Shown piece after piece: positions 1-11,002 of a stretch of DNA of 64,000 bases. Source of the DNA: Dioscorea cayenensis subsp. rotundata (lineage: Eukaryota > Streptophyta > Magnoliopsida > Dioscoreales > Dioscoreaceae); contig NC_052484.1 in assembly GCF_009730915.1 (NCBI RefSeq), forward strand, positions 2,136,054-2,200,053, read 5' to 3'. The first letter of the stretch is position 1. The number at the start of each line of letters is the position of its first letter. Below the pieces are notes generated by a model. The model did no database searches, was not told the origin of the DNA, and worked only from the letters and a program-made list of their open reading frames with translations. The position numbers and the translations under genes are program-made.

Positions 1-470
1 TCAGTTACGTATTGCTAGTCCTTGTACACTTAGATACATTTAAATCTTCACATTTGATCGAGTCGGACTTTCTAGTCGAGGCATAGATGCCGCTATCTCG
101 CTGCTTTTGAGCCGGGCATGGCCTAAATATTCAGCTGTTAGCTACACCATGCCCTTACATCTGATCGAGTTAGGGACTTTTTAGTTCTCCTATTTCGTAA
201 TAAAAAAGTCACATTCGTTGTTAGGTACAATTAAGTCCTTATATTTAATCTATTTGGAACTTTTTAGTCCCCAAATTTCGTAATAAAAAAAGTCACGTTG
301 GCGCAAAAGAAACGACTTAACGCCATCTATGCCGCGGACTAGAAAGTCCCAACTTAATCAAATATGAGTACTTAAATGTACCTAAAAGTATTATAAGGAC
401 TAAAAGGGCAGAAAATACACAATTATAGGGACCTATACATCAATTAAACCTTTTATGAACTATAATGAAT
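1..470. repeat. Long inverted-repeat (foldback-type) element, left end cut by window edge
   Basis: Positions 15-89 and 324-403 are imperfect inverted copies. Both arms carry the series TAGTCCTT, TACATTTAA, ATTTGAT, GGACTTTCTAGTC and GGCATAGATG in the same order when one is reverse complemented. The loop holds two further similar pieces (GTAATAAAAAAGTCAC near 197 and 280). Long arms with a short loop suggest a foldback or Mutator-like non-autonomous element. The true left end and any TSD lie outside the window, so the family is inferred. Confidence 0.6.
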
Positions 471-3400
471 TTTCTAATAATGTTCAAAAGAGAATTTTGA
501 TTTAATTATCTACTAAAATTCCATCTGTTTCCATTCGAACAAAAATATCATTTGATCGAATCTAACCATATTAGACAAACCATTAAAGTGTATGATGTGA
601 ACGTTTCTTTCTATTTTATATTTAAAGTTAAAAAATTGGTTTATTTTTCAAATATATATAAAATTTACCATGATTAGTTGGTGATAGTTACACTTTGTCT
701 TTATATTTCATTTTCATGCGTTTTTCCATTTGAAGTTTTACATGAAGCATATGCTATGAAAATGGAAGAATTTCTTTTTTTTTATATGTTTTGATGTTGA
801 TGTTGATTTGAGAGTTCCTTTAATCATACAATATTAATTTATATATCTTATTACTTTTAAAAGTTTTCAAATTATGTTTACTATTTTTAATTTTGATATT
901 TATTGTTTATTTTTATAGAAATCCGACCTTAATGAAGCATCGCGACAAATATAGATTGTATGTATAAAAATATTTGTTGTAAATAAAAATATTAAAAAAC
1001 TTTATTAATATAATTTTTTCTAAAAAAAGTATTTATTTATTTATTATTATTATTATTATTTTAATAAAGTTCACAAACACAGTAAAAAACACAGATATGT
1101 ACTGAGGTATATCAATTACGGTGGTTTAATGATATTTTAAAAAATTTTAATGTAAGACGGGCTAACACACAAGATAATGAAGACTTACCACATGCACTTT
1201 GATATAGCAGTCTAAAATAATATCAGAGATCATAACTCCACAATGATATATCTCTCTACATATAATTTTAGAGGAATGAACCATATGACACATCTCATAA
1301 AAGACCCACATTAAGACCTAATAAATAGTAAATTAATAATACTTTATAATAATATTACTATGCATGAATGAGAGGTTTTGACCTTGTGCCTGTCCATATA
1401 CCAAGTGACCAAGTGATTGCTAATTTAAGTAACGCAAGCATTTATCACTTTGTCTGATCTATTGGTAATTTTATTATATTTTATTAATAGCTAATGCAAA
1501 TTTAAACCCATCTATCACGGCATCACCTAATTTTTAAAATATATTTACTGGAATACCCTTGAAATTTATAGATGATATAAAAAAAATGCTATTTGGTATA
1601 CTTAATCAAAATCTAAAATTTTTGATGAGTATATTTACTTAAATACCCTTGCAATTTATAGATGATATAAAAATATAAAAATAACTGTTTTAGTAAACTT
1701 AATAAAAAAAATAGAAATCATTTGATGAAAATATTTACTAAAATACCCTTACAATTTATAGATGATAAAAAGAAAAACTACTCTTGTATACTTAATCAAA
1801 ACCTAAAAATCATTTGATGCACTTTGGTTTGACAACAAGCACATGGTTGAAAGAAAAACTTGTGGAAAATTAAGTTCCAAGTGCTTCAATCACGCAATTT
1901 TTTTTTGCAAGCAACCAAGCAATTAAACTAAATAAATAAATAATATATATATATATATATATATCTAATGTTCTCCTCACCATATATTAAGTCAAACACT
2001 ACCATCATAATGCACCACTTTTTCCTCTTTCAATTACACCTTCCAATTCTAACTACCCTAACAAATTCTTTTAATCATTACCACTAAATTTATATAAATA
2101 ATAGAAGTTTTATATTAGTTACAATTTTATGAGATGTAACTCCTAACATCACACATGGTATTTCATTTTTTTTTTTTTTCCTATTTTAAGGTTTTTAAAA
2201 GACAAGGGTTCGAATTCTATTCAATTGATAATTGAAAATTAACGGTTTTTTAAAGATTTTTTTTGGTAAATTTGTAAATAAAATAGATTATTTAATTTTA
2301 TAATTTTTTTTTAGATATACATATTTTAGAATGAAACTATTATCAAATATTGGCAATATATGAAAATTATCAATTTAGTACTAACTAATGTGAGAATTAG
2401 TTATGGAATTATTATAAATGAATGAAAGAAGAAGGTTAGATGTAATGTCAAAGTCAAAACAAGTTTTAAAATGATATAAAGTGATATAACAAACAAAGAT
2501 TCACATTCTCATAGCACTAACATTCAAGGACTTTTCCCCTTCATTCATGCCCATAAAAAAAAGGTCTCTTTGTTTTTCTAGGTTAGGTCATCCAAATCCA
2601 ATTTTTTTTTTTTTTAAAAAAAATAATTTAAACTTCAACAACATGCACAATTATGCTTCGAAAAACAACAACATTCTATTGGCATATAAAATAAAAATTT
2701 ATGGCTATGAAGCAAAGTTTATTTGGAACACACTCACCCATCATCAATCCCTTTCCAACTGTCTAAAAAAACAAAAAAGCAAAATGCACACACATATATA
2801 TAGCAAAAGGAATAAAATAAGAATACATAGCTACTGTGAAAAAAATTAAAATCGAGAAAAAATCACTCATAGAGAAGAAGTTATTTTAAAAATTAAGCAA
2901 TAAAGTTATTTTTTATCATAATAAAGTAATAAAATATATTTAAATAAACCTTAGTCGATCACAAGTCAGTTTGACATAGATTCAATCTGGGTTGTGATTT
3001 AAATTTATTATTTCATAAGTGCAGCCTAATTGCCAACAAATCCCCTAAAAAATAATTTAAAAAATTACATAATTATATCATAAGTTTTTTAATAAAATTA
3101 AACAAAATTTGGATCACAAACTTTGAACAATATATATATATATATATATTGATTTCATGAAGGAACCAATACATTGGGTGTTAATAAATATTTAATTTAG
3201 GAATTTGTGGGGCTATTTATTCTAAGTTGATATATCATTTTCCAAAAGTAGGCTTGATTAAGCCCCCCAAATTATTACAAAATAAATAAATAAATAAATA
3301 AATAAACGAAAGCTATGAAAAGACTCAAAAAACCAATCAATTCAAGAGTTGGGAGGCAAGTCATGCATGCACATGCAAGCATGTGATGCATGAAAGCAAT

Positions 3401-4727
3401 GTGCATGTGCTCAAGAATAAGACTAACATGGCCATGTTCCCCCTCATCAATCTTAAGTTATCATTTATCTTATCCTCTTATCCATTCTCTAACATTGCAT
3501 AATTAATTAATTAATTAATTAATTAATTAAAACGTATTATAGAATCCTTATTAAGACATTCATGCTCCCATGAAGTTTAAACTTTATATGTGCAAAAATT
3601 AAATTAAATTGAAATACTAATATGTTATAAACTAATTTTGGAATTCTTGGGCTATGTAAATAAAGATATATTTAGAGAATAGTTTGAATAAAAGCTTGCT
3701 GTTTCAAAATAATTTCAAAGTTTTGGGCTATGTAACTAAGATTAGAAGTGTAATTTTTTTATATATATATAAATTGGAGATTCAGAATATATATATAAAC
3801 AAATTATAATAAAAAAATTTCTTTCTTTCTTCGTTATATAAAAAAAAAAAGACATGCCATTTTTTTTCATATTATTAACATTATTTTAAGATGCACTAAT
3901 ATTTGTCTACCTAATTTGACATATGACATTGTATTTATAAGATATTAGCAATATCAAAATCAAACTTTAAAATGAAAAGATTAATTTCACATGAAATCTG
4001 AGGTGGTATATGTTGCCACGTGACTAAGTCATGTCAGTTCGGTTGTTAAGAACTCTAATTTTTTTGGGACCAAACTAAATAAAAAGGAATAAAAATATAA
4101 GACCTTATTAATACAGACAAACAATAAGAACAAACACCACACCCAATTTCCTTTCATTAACTCAAAAATTAAATATCATTTACTATATTTGCTTTTAGCA
4201 TTAATTTAAAATTTATTAAGAGCATATATATATATATATATATAAACATAATATCCCCTTCCAAGATTCAAGGTGTCCCTTTGCATTTAAAGACAAAATA
4301 AAAGATAATGTCCAACCTTAACACTTGGATTAGGGTTTGAGGTTTAGAGGAGTGTACTACTTTGTCTTGTCCTTTCACTAACACTTTGGCATTTAAGATG
4401 ATTAAAAGGAAGGTTGTGCTTTTCTTTGCAAACAAGACATGTTAATAAAGCACCAAATAGAGAGTGGTCTTTTGTGCTTAAAGTTATGTATTTATTTTTA
4501 ACTTTTTCTATCAATCAAAGCTTTTATAATCTTTTGGGATTGGATTTGTTTGGTCCTAATTATTTTTATGGATTTAGGGTTCATGTGATGATGATTTAAA
4601 AGATCATATGCTTCACTTTCTTGTCTTCTATTTGCACCATAATTATATATTATTTTAAAAAATACTAAACATCATTTGCGAAATTCCGTAGATGACGCAT
4701 CAAAAGAATGAGTGGAATTAAGATTTA
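471..4727. other. AT-rich intergenic region without a recognisable gene
   Basis: No reading frame with protein-like composition was found on either strand. The 100-codon frame at 2547-2849 is A-rich low complexity. Visible content: a threefold tandem repeat at 1541-1830, AT dinucleotide runs near 1950, 3130 and 4225, AAAT and TTAA microsatellites near 3285 and 3505, and a CATGCA-rich inverted repeat at 3361-3413. Confidence 0.7.
1541..1830. repeat. Three tandem copies of a 90-100 bp unit
   Basis: The string ATATTTACT followed by AATACCCTT and AATTTATAGATGAT recurs starting at 1541, 1631 and 1731. Copies 1 and 3 also share TATACTTAATCAAAA with CTAAAA downstream. Spacing is 90 and 100 bp. The copies have diverged, so this is an old local amplification. 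Confidence 0.75.
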
Positions 4728-5390
4728 GTGAACGTTTGGTTTCGGAATGTAAATAAAGAGAATGAGATAAAGAGGAATAAAATTAGGGGAATAAAAATAG
4801 TAATAAAACATTGTTTGGTCGGAGGGAATGTGAATGCGGAATAAAAAAAATATGAAAGAGAATTGTGATAAAATTACTTGTATGTCCTTTATAATAAATA
4901 AATGATATTATATAAAATAATGGATAATATTTAATTATTATTAAATTTATTATATTATAAAATAATTTGAATAATGATTATAATTATATATCTTAAATAA
5001 ATTAATTTTATACCTTTTTAATTATTATATAAAAATATTTAAATAAACTAATTCATGTAACTATTATACATTTTAATTGTTGTGAGTAAATAGTTTAATT
5101 ACATAATTCATTTTATTTAGATAATTAATAATAAAATATAAGCATGTATTATCCAATTAAAAAAACAACAAGAATGAAAGTACATCAAGAGGGATAAAAT
5201 CATCATTTCAAACTCAAAGAATGAGATTCCTCTTAAAATGGGGAGGGATGAGATGCAGGCACATGGAGGAATTCTAATCTTTCACATGAATACTGTAACA
5301 TCCTTTACTGGATAACAAACAAGGTGTAACAGTGGTCAGAAAAAGTATTAACTTGCTAACAGTTCATATTCCAATCATCCAAACACACTC
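4728..5390. mobile_element. Tourist/Harbinger-like MITE with TTA target duplication
   Basis: The element begins GTGAACGTTTGGTTTCGGAA and ends TTCCAATCATCCAAACACACTC. The reverse complement of that end (GAGTGTGTTTGGATG) pairs imperfectly with the start. It is flanked by TTA at 4725-4727 and 5391-5393, the usual 3 bp target of PIF/Harbinger elements. The interior is AT-rich and non-coding. An internal segment resembles the element near 22612-23268 (ATAAAATTA, TATGTCCTT, ATAAATAAAT). Confidence 0.7.
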
Positions 5391-5393
5391 TTA

Positions 5394-6419
5394 GAAATAA
5401 AGCGGGCCTTAAAGAGGTGTTGGATGTTGATCCAATGAACCTTGTAGATGTCCATCTACAGTCGTATATCAAATACGTATAGGCTCTTAAAAAAATATTA
5501 TAATAAATTAAAATATTGTGATGGTTCTCGATGCTATTATAATTTCTCATATAAAAAAAATATTTCTCAACACGAATAATAGCTACTATTTAATATGATG
5601 AAAGCCATTTTACTTCTTGCATCTTGCCTATGTAGTTTAAAAATGTTTATTTTCATTAATGTGTTTTTGTATTTATTATTTATTTTTTATAATGATGTTG
5701 GCATGGTGAACATGACAAAGAGGATAAAATTGACATTTTTAAAAAAGAGAATACAATGTAAAGTGTAAATATAAGAGAACTAATAATTTATGTCTACTTC
5801 TAAGTGTGGTGGCAAAACCCTAATTGCTTCACTAAACTAACATGTTTTTATTTGGAGGTACAAATTTATATAATAAAACATGATGTTAAACTTGTTATTT
5901 TTCATAAATATAATTGGAGAGCATTAGAATTAATGGATGGAAGCCCTAAATCTACTACTAATAAATTAGGCTCTATATCCCTCATTACAATATTACTATA
6001 CAGAATGTAATTGCATTTAGGTCAAATTTAGGATGGAAATTCAGATTATTGGGCCATAAATAAAATATTGGAAAAATTTTTCAAATCTTTTCATGGATTT
6101 CTAGTTTTGCAAAATATGTAAACTCTTCATTATTTGTCAGGGGTAAAATCATTGATTTAGTTAAAATATACATGGCAAAAAAACATAATTTGTTTTGGTT
6201 GTCGTGATTTTAATGTTTTTCTTTAGAATTTTGGAAATGACAATTTTGCTTTACCGGAAAAGTTAGCACCCTTAACAGTTTTTTTTTTATTTGGCGAAAA
6301 CACAATTTATTCCTTTGCCTCTATTTCACAAAAGAAAGAAACCACAAGTACATTATAATTATTATATATTTTATGTCATAAGATATGCCTCTATTTAGCA
6401 AAAGTAAGAAACACAAGTA

Positions 6420-6471
<52 letters not shown>

Positions 6472-6979
6472 TTTATGTCAGAGATATCACATACAACTAA
6501 TCCAATACCTAGATATGTCAAGCTAAATTTAAGCAATTTTGTTGTTTTTCCATTATGTTATATAAATAATATCTTTTTTTTTCTTTGGGTGTTCGAAAAA
6601 AAATTACATGTTCCAAGATTTTTATTTATTAATTAAAAAATAAATAAAACATGAGTTTAATATGACCACAATGAACCCTAATAACACCCCAAATCATAAC
6701 ACTTTCCATCAGCCTTGATATGTCTTGCATAATAAACAAGAACCCTAAAAAGCATTAATAAGAAATCTCTAAGAATTGAATTTTGCAACTCTAGGTTTAC
6801 AAAATCTTAACAACAATCAGAATTTGAACCATAAATCTCTAATTGCAGTGAATATCAAATTAATATGATCGATTCATCGCAAACTAGTGTTTTTCACATC
6901 AAATTAAAAGCTATGCACAGCTCTTTTAACTCCATATTGGCAAATGCAAATAAGCAGAATTTTTTTAGATGAAGTTAAT
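5394..6979. other. AT-rich 3' flank of the minus-strand plastid-protein gene
   Basis: No gene was recognised. It contains a roughly 70 bp tandem duplication with a TTA microsatellite (6316-6487). The short frames here are low complexity or randomly open. Confidence 0.6.
6316..6487. repeat. Tandem duplication with TTA microsatellite expansion in one copy
   Basis: Copy 1 (6316-6385) and copy 2 (6386-6487) share TGCCTCTATTT, GCAAAAG or CAAAAG, ACAAGTACATTAT and ATATATTTTATGTCA. Copy 2 carries about 15 ATT units where copy 1 has only ATAATTATT. Confidence 0.85.
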
Positions 6980-8663
6980 TTACTTGTACTTCTCCATAAT
7001 TCTCCGGGCTTCTTCCAAGGTTTCATCTTCGCTAGATGCCGTGCTTCCCGCTCCTTTCGATACCTCGTCGGAGTTCATTGCTATAAAGGCGAAGTATACG
7101 AGTCCCATCACAGCCTGAACCAAAATAACTGCTTGTAAATTTCAAGTGTCTTTAGGTCTGTTTATAGCAAAAGTCATTTACACTTTTCCTATTAATCACT
7201 GATAAGAGAAAACCTTTAAGAGATTGCATTTTGGAGACTGAAAAGCCGATAAATAACAAGAAAAATTTATGTGTGGCTTAGAGGGTGTGTTATGCAAATG
7301 TACAATGTACTTTCATACAAAGATCTAAGTTGGCAAATTTCACATTTGATTAGTAATATATGTGAAAGAATTATTTTTCGAACTCTTCGATGTTTCCTGT
7401 AAAATATCCCGACAGTCCAGCTGAAGAAAGTGAAAAAGATATACAGGACAGATATTCTTTAAAATTTTGCGTAAATGAGAATAGCAATTCAGGAAGTGGA
7501 TAGAATGAAAGGTTACCAGAGCAAAAAATAGAGTGGAAAGGAAAGACTTGAACACAAAAAGAACAATTGCTCCGCCGATGAAAGCCACAGCAATTCTTGC
7601 AATTGGCCTTGGAACCATGTCCTGGGGATAAATAATAAGATTATATAGTATGAAACTCAAAGCACTTCTCTACAAATGTCATTTCAGGACACTTACTGGC
7701 ATGAGATTGGTTCCTGCTTCAATGCCATCTTTACTGACCTTCCAGACAGTTTGAATGACTGCATAGGAGAGAATGAATTACAAAGTGTTAATATATCAGG
7801 TTCATGGCTCCAAAAATATAATGGACGTAACAAAAATAATTTGAAGATGCAATTGATCTTTGTCAATGATTTGATGAACTCGACACCACTTTTATCAGAA
7901 TAGTAGAAAATGTGCAACTCACTAATGAAAATACATCCCCATTTGATCTTATGTTTCAAATTGTGTTAGTGCGTAGCTTCAGTCATTAAAGTACTTGAGG
8001 ATTTGCTTGTAATAATGGTCCGGTAAGTGAACTGACAAAGCTTATTTATGTTCAATAAATCCAAATGCTATTTGCATAATACAGGCTTTATCTATGTGAA
8101 TCTACACTTAATTATGTTCAACAAATCCAAATGCTATTTGTATAATACGGGCTTTATTTATGTGAATCTACAAAAGAAAAATTTTCAGATATCCAAATTT
8201 ATTTTTTTTCATCTTTTTCCAATTGCTTCAATAATCAAATGGAACTAAAAACAATTCTCTTGTAACTTGTTCACTTATTTTATCAAATACCTCTTCCAAT
8301 TTTGCAACTATAAATTAACAAATATCAGGATTCAATCCAAATTATCAGAGAATCAGAGAAATATTAAATTTCACTATACCAGTCATAACTAATACATTAA
8401 AAACCCAAGCGGATGTATTATCCAAAGATAAGTCTTCCTTACAAAAAAGTACTTATCTAACAACATCAATATAGAACAATGCTGGATGAATAGCCTGAAG
8501 CTAGAAAGATATAATTTGTTTTCAAAGAGCATCACTAAATCATTGAATCATTCGGTCATAGGTGTGCTAATACATTGAAAATCCCGTATGTGTTGCTCAA
8601 TCTATATGATCAGAATTGCTTCAAGAGTCAAACGAGAACTAAGAGAGTGTGTGTCTGTGTGTC

Positions 8664-8715
<52 letters not shown>

Positions 8716-9847
8716 ACACCACTCATCCACATCTCAACAATAGAGGTCGACCTATAATTGCTGAACAGTCTGATAGCATCCCTTTAATTACTATGTGAGT
8801 GGTATAAGATTTGACAAGTACAACTCATTAGAAAATAGCAATGCAAAGAAACACAAAGGAGAAAATCAAAAGTAACAAAGGTATCAAAAAACAATTATGG
8901 AGCAAAGAAGTACCACTTTTTGAAAAAATAGCACCACTAATCCAGTGAATCTTTCAATCATGGTTGTCCACATAAATCAAACGTACCATACATTTTACTC
9001 CATCTATATGATTAGAATTACTTCAAATATATGTATATAAATCCTTTCCACATCTTGTTCGTGCATCACATCAAACACCACTAGCCTATATCTCAACAAT
9101 ATATACAAATGATTAATGAATACACTGATACGCCTGAAACGTTCCCCATAATTACCACCACAAAATGGTATACCATTCAAGAAGTATCACTCATTAGCAA
9201 ATAACACCACATAGAAACACAGGAGGAAATTAAAGGTAACAAATGCCCTGGAACACAATTTTGGAGCAAAAATGACACCTTTTTATTCAAAGAAAGAGTC
9301 ACTAAATCAGTGAATCATTCACTCATGGTTGTACTCACAAATCAAACATCCCATTCCCATAAAATTTTCTCAACCAATATGATCAATTGTTTCAATATAT
9401 ATATATATATATATAAGAGAGCATCACTAAATCAGTGAATCATTCACTCATGGTTGTACTCATAAATCAAACATCCCATTCTCATAAAATTTTCTCAATC
9501 TATATGATCAGAATTGTTTCAATATACAAATGACTCTTTTCTACATCTCGTTCACGCATTACATCAAACACCACAGGTCCCAATCTTGCAAAGCTAGAGC
9601 AGCGGCAATGGAAGTGTAGAAAAGAAGGAAAGAGCATCAATAAGGGATCAATGAACAAACCTCTAAGCCAATTGGATTGGGCGGCGACGATGGTTGGAAA
9701 ACGAGAGCGAGATCGAACCACAAGCAAGGAAGGCGAGGGCGAGAGCTTCAGCCGAGGCAAAGAGGTCGAAGAGAGGAAGGAGGAGGTGAGAATGCGAGCC
9801 CGAGGAGGAGGAGAGCGATGGAGGAGAGGAGAAGAAGCAGTGGCCAT
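6980..9847 (-). CDS. Plastid-type small membrane protein of unknown function (162 aa, 4 exons)
   Basis: Exons on the minus strand: 9847-9661, 7758-7697, 7621-7517 and 7114-6980 (489 bp, 162 codons plus TAA). Every intron is GT-AG and phase is kept. The start at 9847 (MATASSPLL) is chosen because residues 1-55 are rich in Ser, Pro and Arg and lack acidic residues, like a chloroplast transit peptide; an in-frame Met lies 11 codons upstream (9880). The mature part begins near AAQSNWLRV, followed by an amphipathic stretch (TVWKVSKDGIEAGTNLMP). Next come two close hydrophobic segments, about residues 93-118 and 119-131, and an acidic tail ending ARRIMEKYK. I infer a thylakoid or envelope membrane protein. 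I do not recognise a named family, so no function is assigned. Intron 1 is 1.9 kb and full of degenerate repeats. Confidence 0.82.
8045..8172. repeat. Two-copy tandem repeat, 66 bp period, in intron 1
   Basis: The segment running ATGTTCAATAAATCCAAATG to GTGAATCTACA at 8048 recurs at 8114 with few changes (CAACAAATCC, AATACGGG). It is intronic to the plastid-protein gene. Confidence 0.85.
8520..9560. repeat. Degenerate tandem repeat array (about 380 bp unit) in intron 1
   Basis: A module containing CACTAAATCA, GTGAATCATTC, ATGGTTGT, ATCAAAC and CTATATGATCAGAATTG recurs near 8530, 8929, 9299 and 9429. Between modules, a second block (CTCATTAG, AAAATAGC or CAAATAAC, AGAAACACA, GGAGCAAA) recurs near 8825 and 9190. 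This is a diverged array with a short last period. Confidence 0.75.
8669..8712. repeat. GT dinucleotide microsatellite
   Basis: About 22 uninterrupted GT units, preceded by an interrupted GTGTCT stretch. It lies in intron 1 of the plastid-protein gene, where transcription gives an AC run. Confidence 0.95.
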
Positions 9848-11002
9848 TGATGGCGAGAAGCGGAGCTCAAAGAGCACCATTGAAGTGATTCATTGGATTT
9901 TTTTTTCTTCTAATTTATCTCAATATATATATATATATATAAATATATGGTTATAAAATTTTTAAATTTGAGATTCTTGCAAATGTACCCTTGAAAAATT
10001 GTATAATTTTTTATAAACCTTAATGATAATCTATGAATATTCTCTGAGATGCCATGCCAAATTTTTCAATGCCATTTTTGCCAATATATATATATATATA
10101 TATATAAATTCTAAATGGAAAAATTCTTTTTTTTCCAAAAGTGATCCGCTCAGCCTCATTGACGGGTTATCAAATAATAGACAGGTATAATAATACATCA
10201 GTTATAGTTAATTATTGAATACTTAGAAATTATTAACTCGGCCATTCACCAACAGGGAAATAAAAGTATTATATTTCATGTACACACTTTAAAAATTTTT
10301 CAAAAATCAAACCGTGACACTAAATTCTATCTATCATACAACTTTGGAGGGCAAAAATACAATACCTTCCAATATTCCGGCATGCAAGTGACTACCAATG
10401 AACTAACTAATGGTTGTCTACCTCTATTTCACTAGACTGAACAAGAAAATTCTTAGAACCGTGGCACTCTTAATTTTCAAAAAAAGAAAATTTTTGATTT
10501 TTTTTTTATATAGGAAAACTTCCTTTGCAAAGATACCTAGCAAAATTTGAAATTTCTTATACACCAGGAATATTGTTTTTACGGGTGCAGATGCAAAATA
10601 GCAACTTCTTTCAAAGGTATATTAATAAAAAAAAAAATTAATTATCAGTCAATATAACCAAAAATTTAAAAAAAAAATGAATGGAACAGTCTTTTAAGTT
10701 GTCAATAGATTCTGATGCTAAAAAAATCCCCCTCCAAAAAGAAAAAAAAAATTATAAATTGATACAAACTTAGTCACCTACATTGACCATTTTCTACATG
10801 TTCACTCACATATCATCATCCACAATGAAGTAATACAAAATAAGTGACGACAAATACTGAAGTTACATATATTAAATTCAGAAAGATCGCTAAGCTTTTC
10901 GATCACAAGCATTCGAAGTGGATGCTTCCCTTCATAACTTCGTATTTCTGAGAAGATACCAATGAATTCAATTTCAAAGTTTGTCTTGAATGGGATCAAT
11001 GC
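9848..11002. other. Upstream region of the plastid-protein gene and 3' flank of shugoshin
   Basis: Two genes on the minus strand are separated by this AT-rich stretch with AT runs near 9920 and 10085. No further gene is seen. The 65-codon frame at 10999-10802 begins just past the shugoshin stop and probably lies in its 3' UTR. Confidence 0.6.

Noticed and set aside
2547..2849. 100-codon open frame on the plus strand
   Set aside because: Lys/Asn/Phe-rich low-complexity translation of A-rich DNA, with no start context, introns or homology I recognise.
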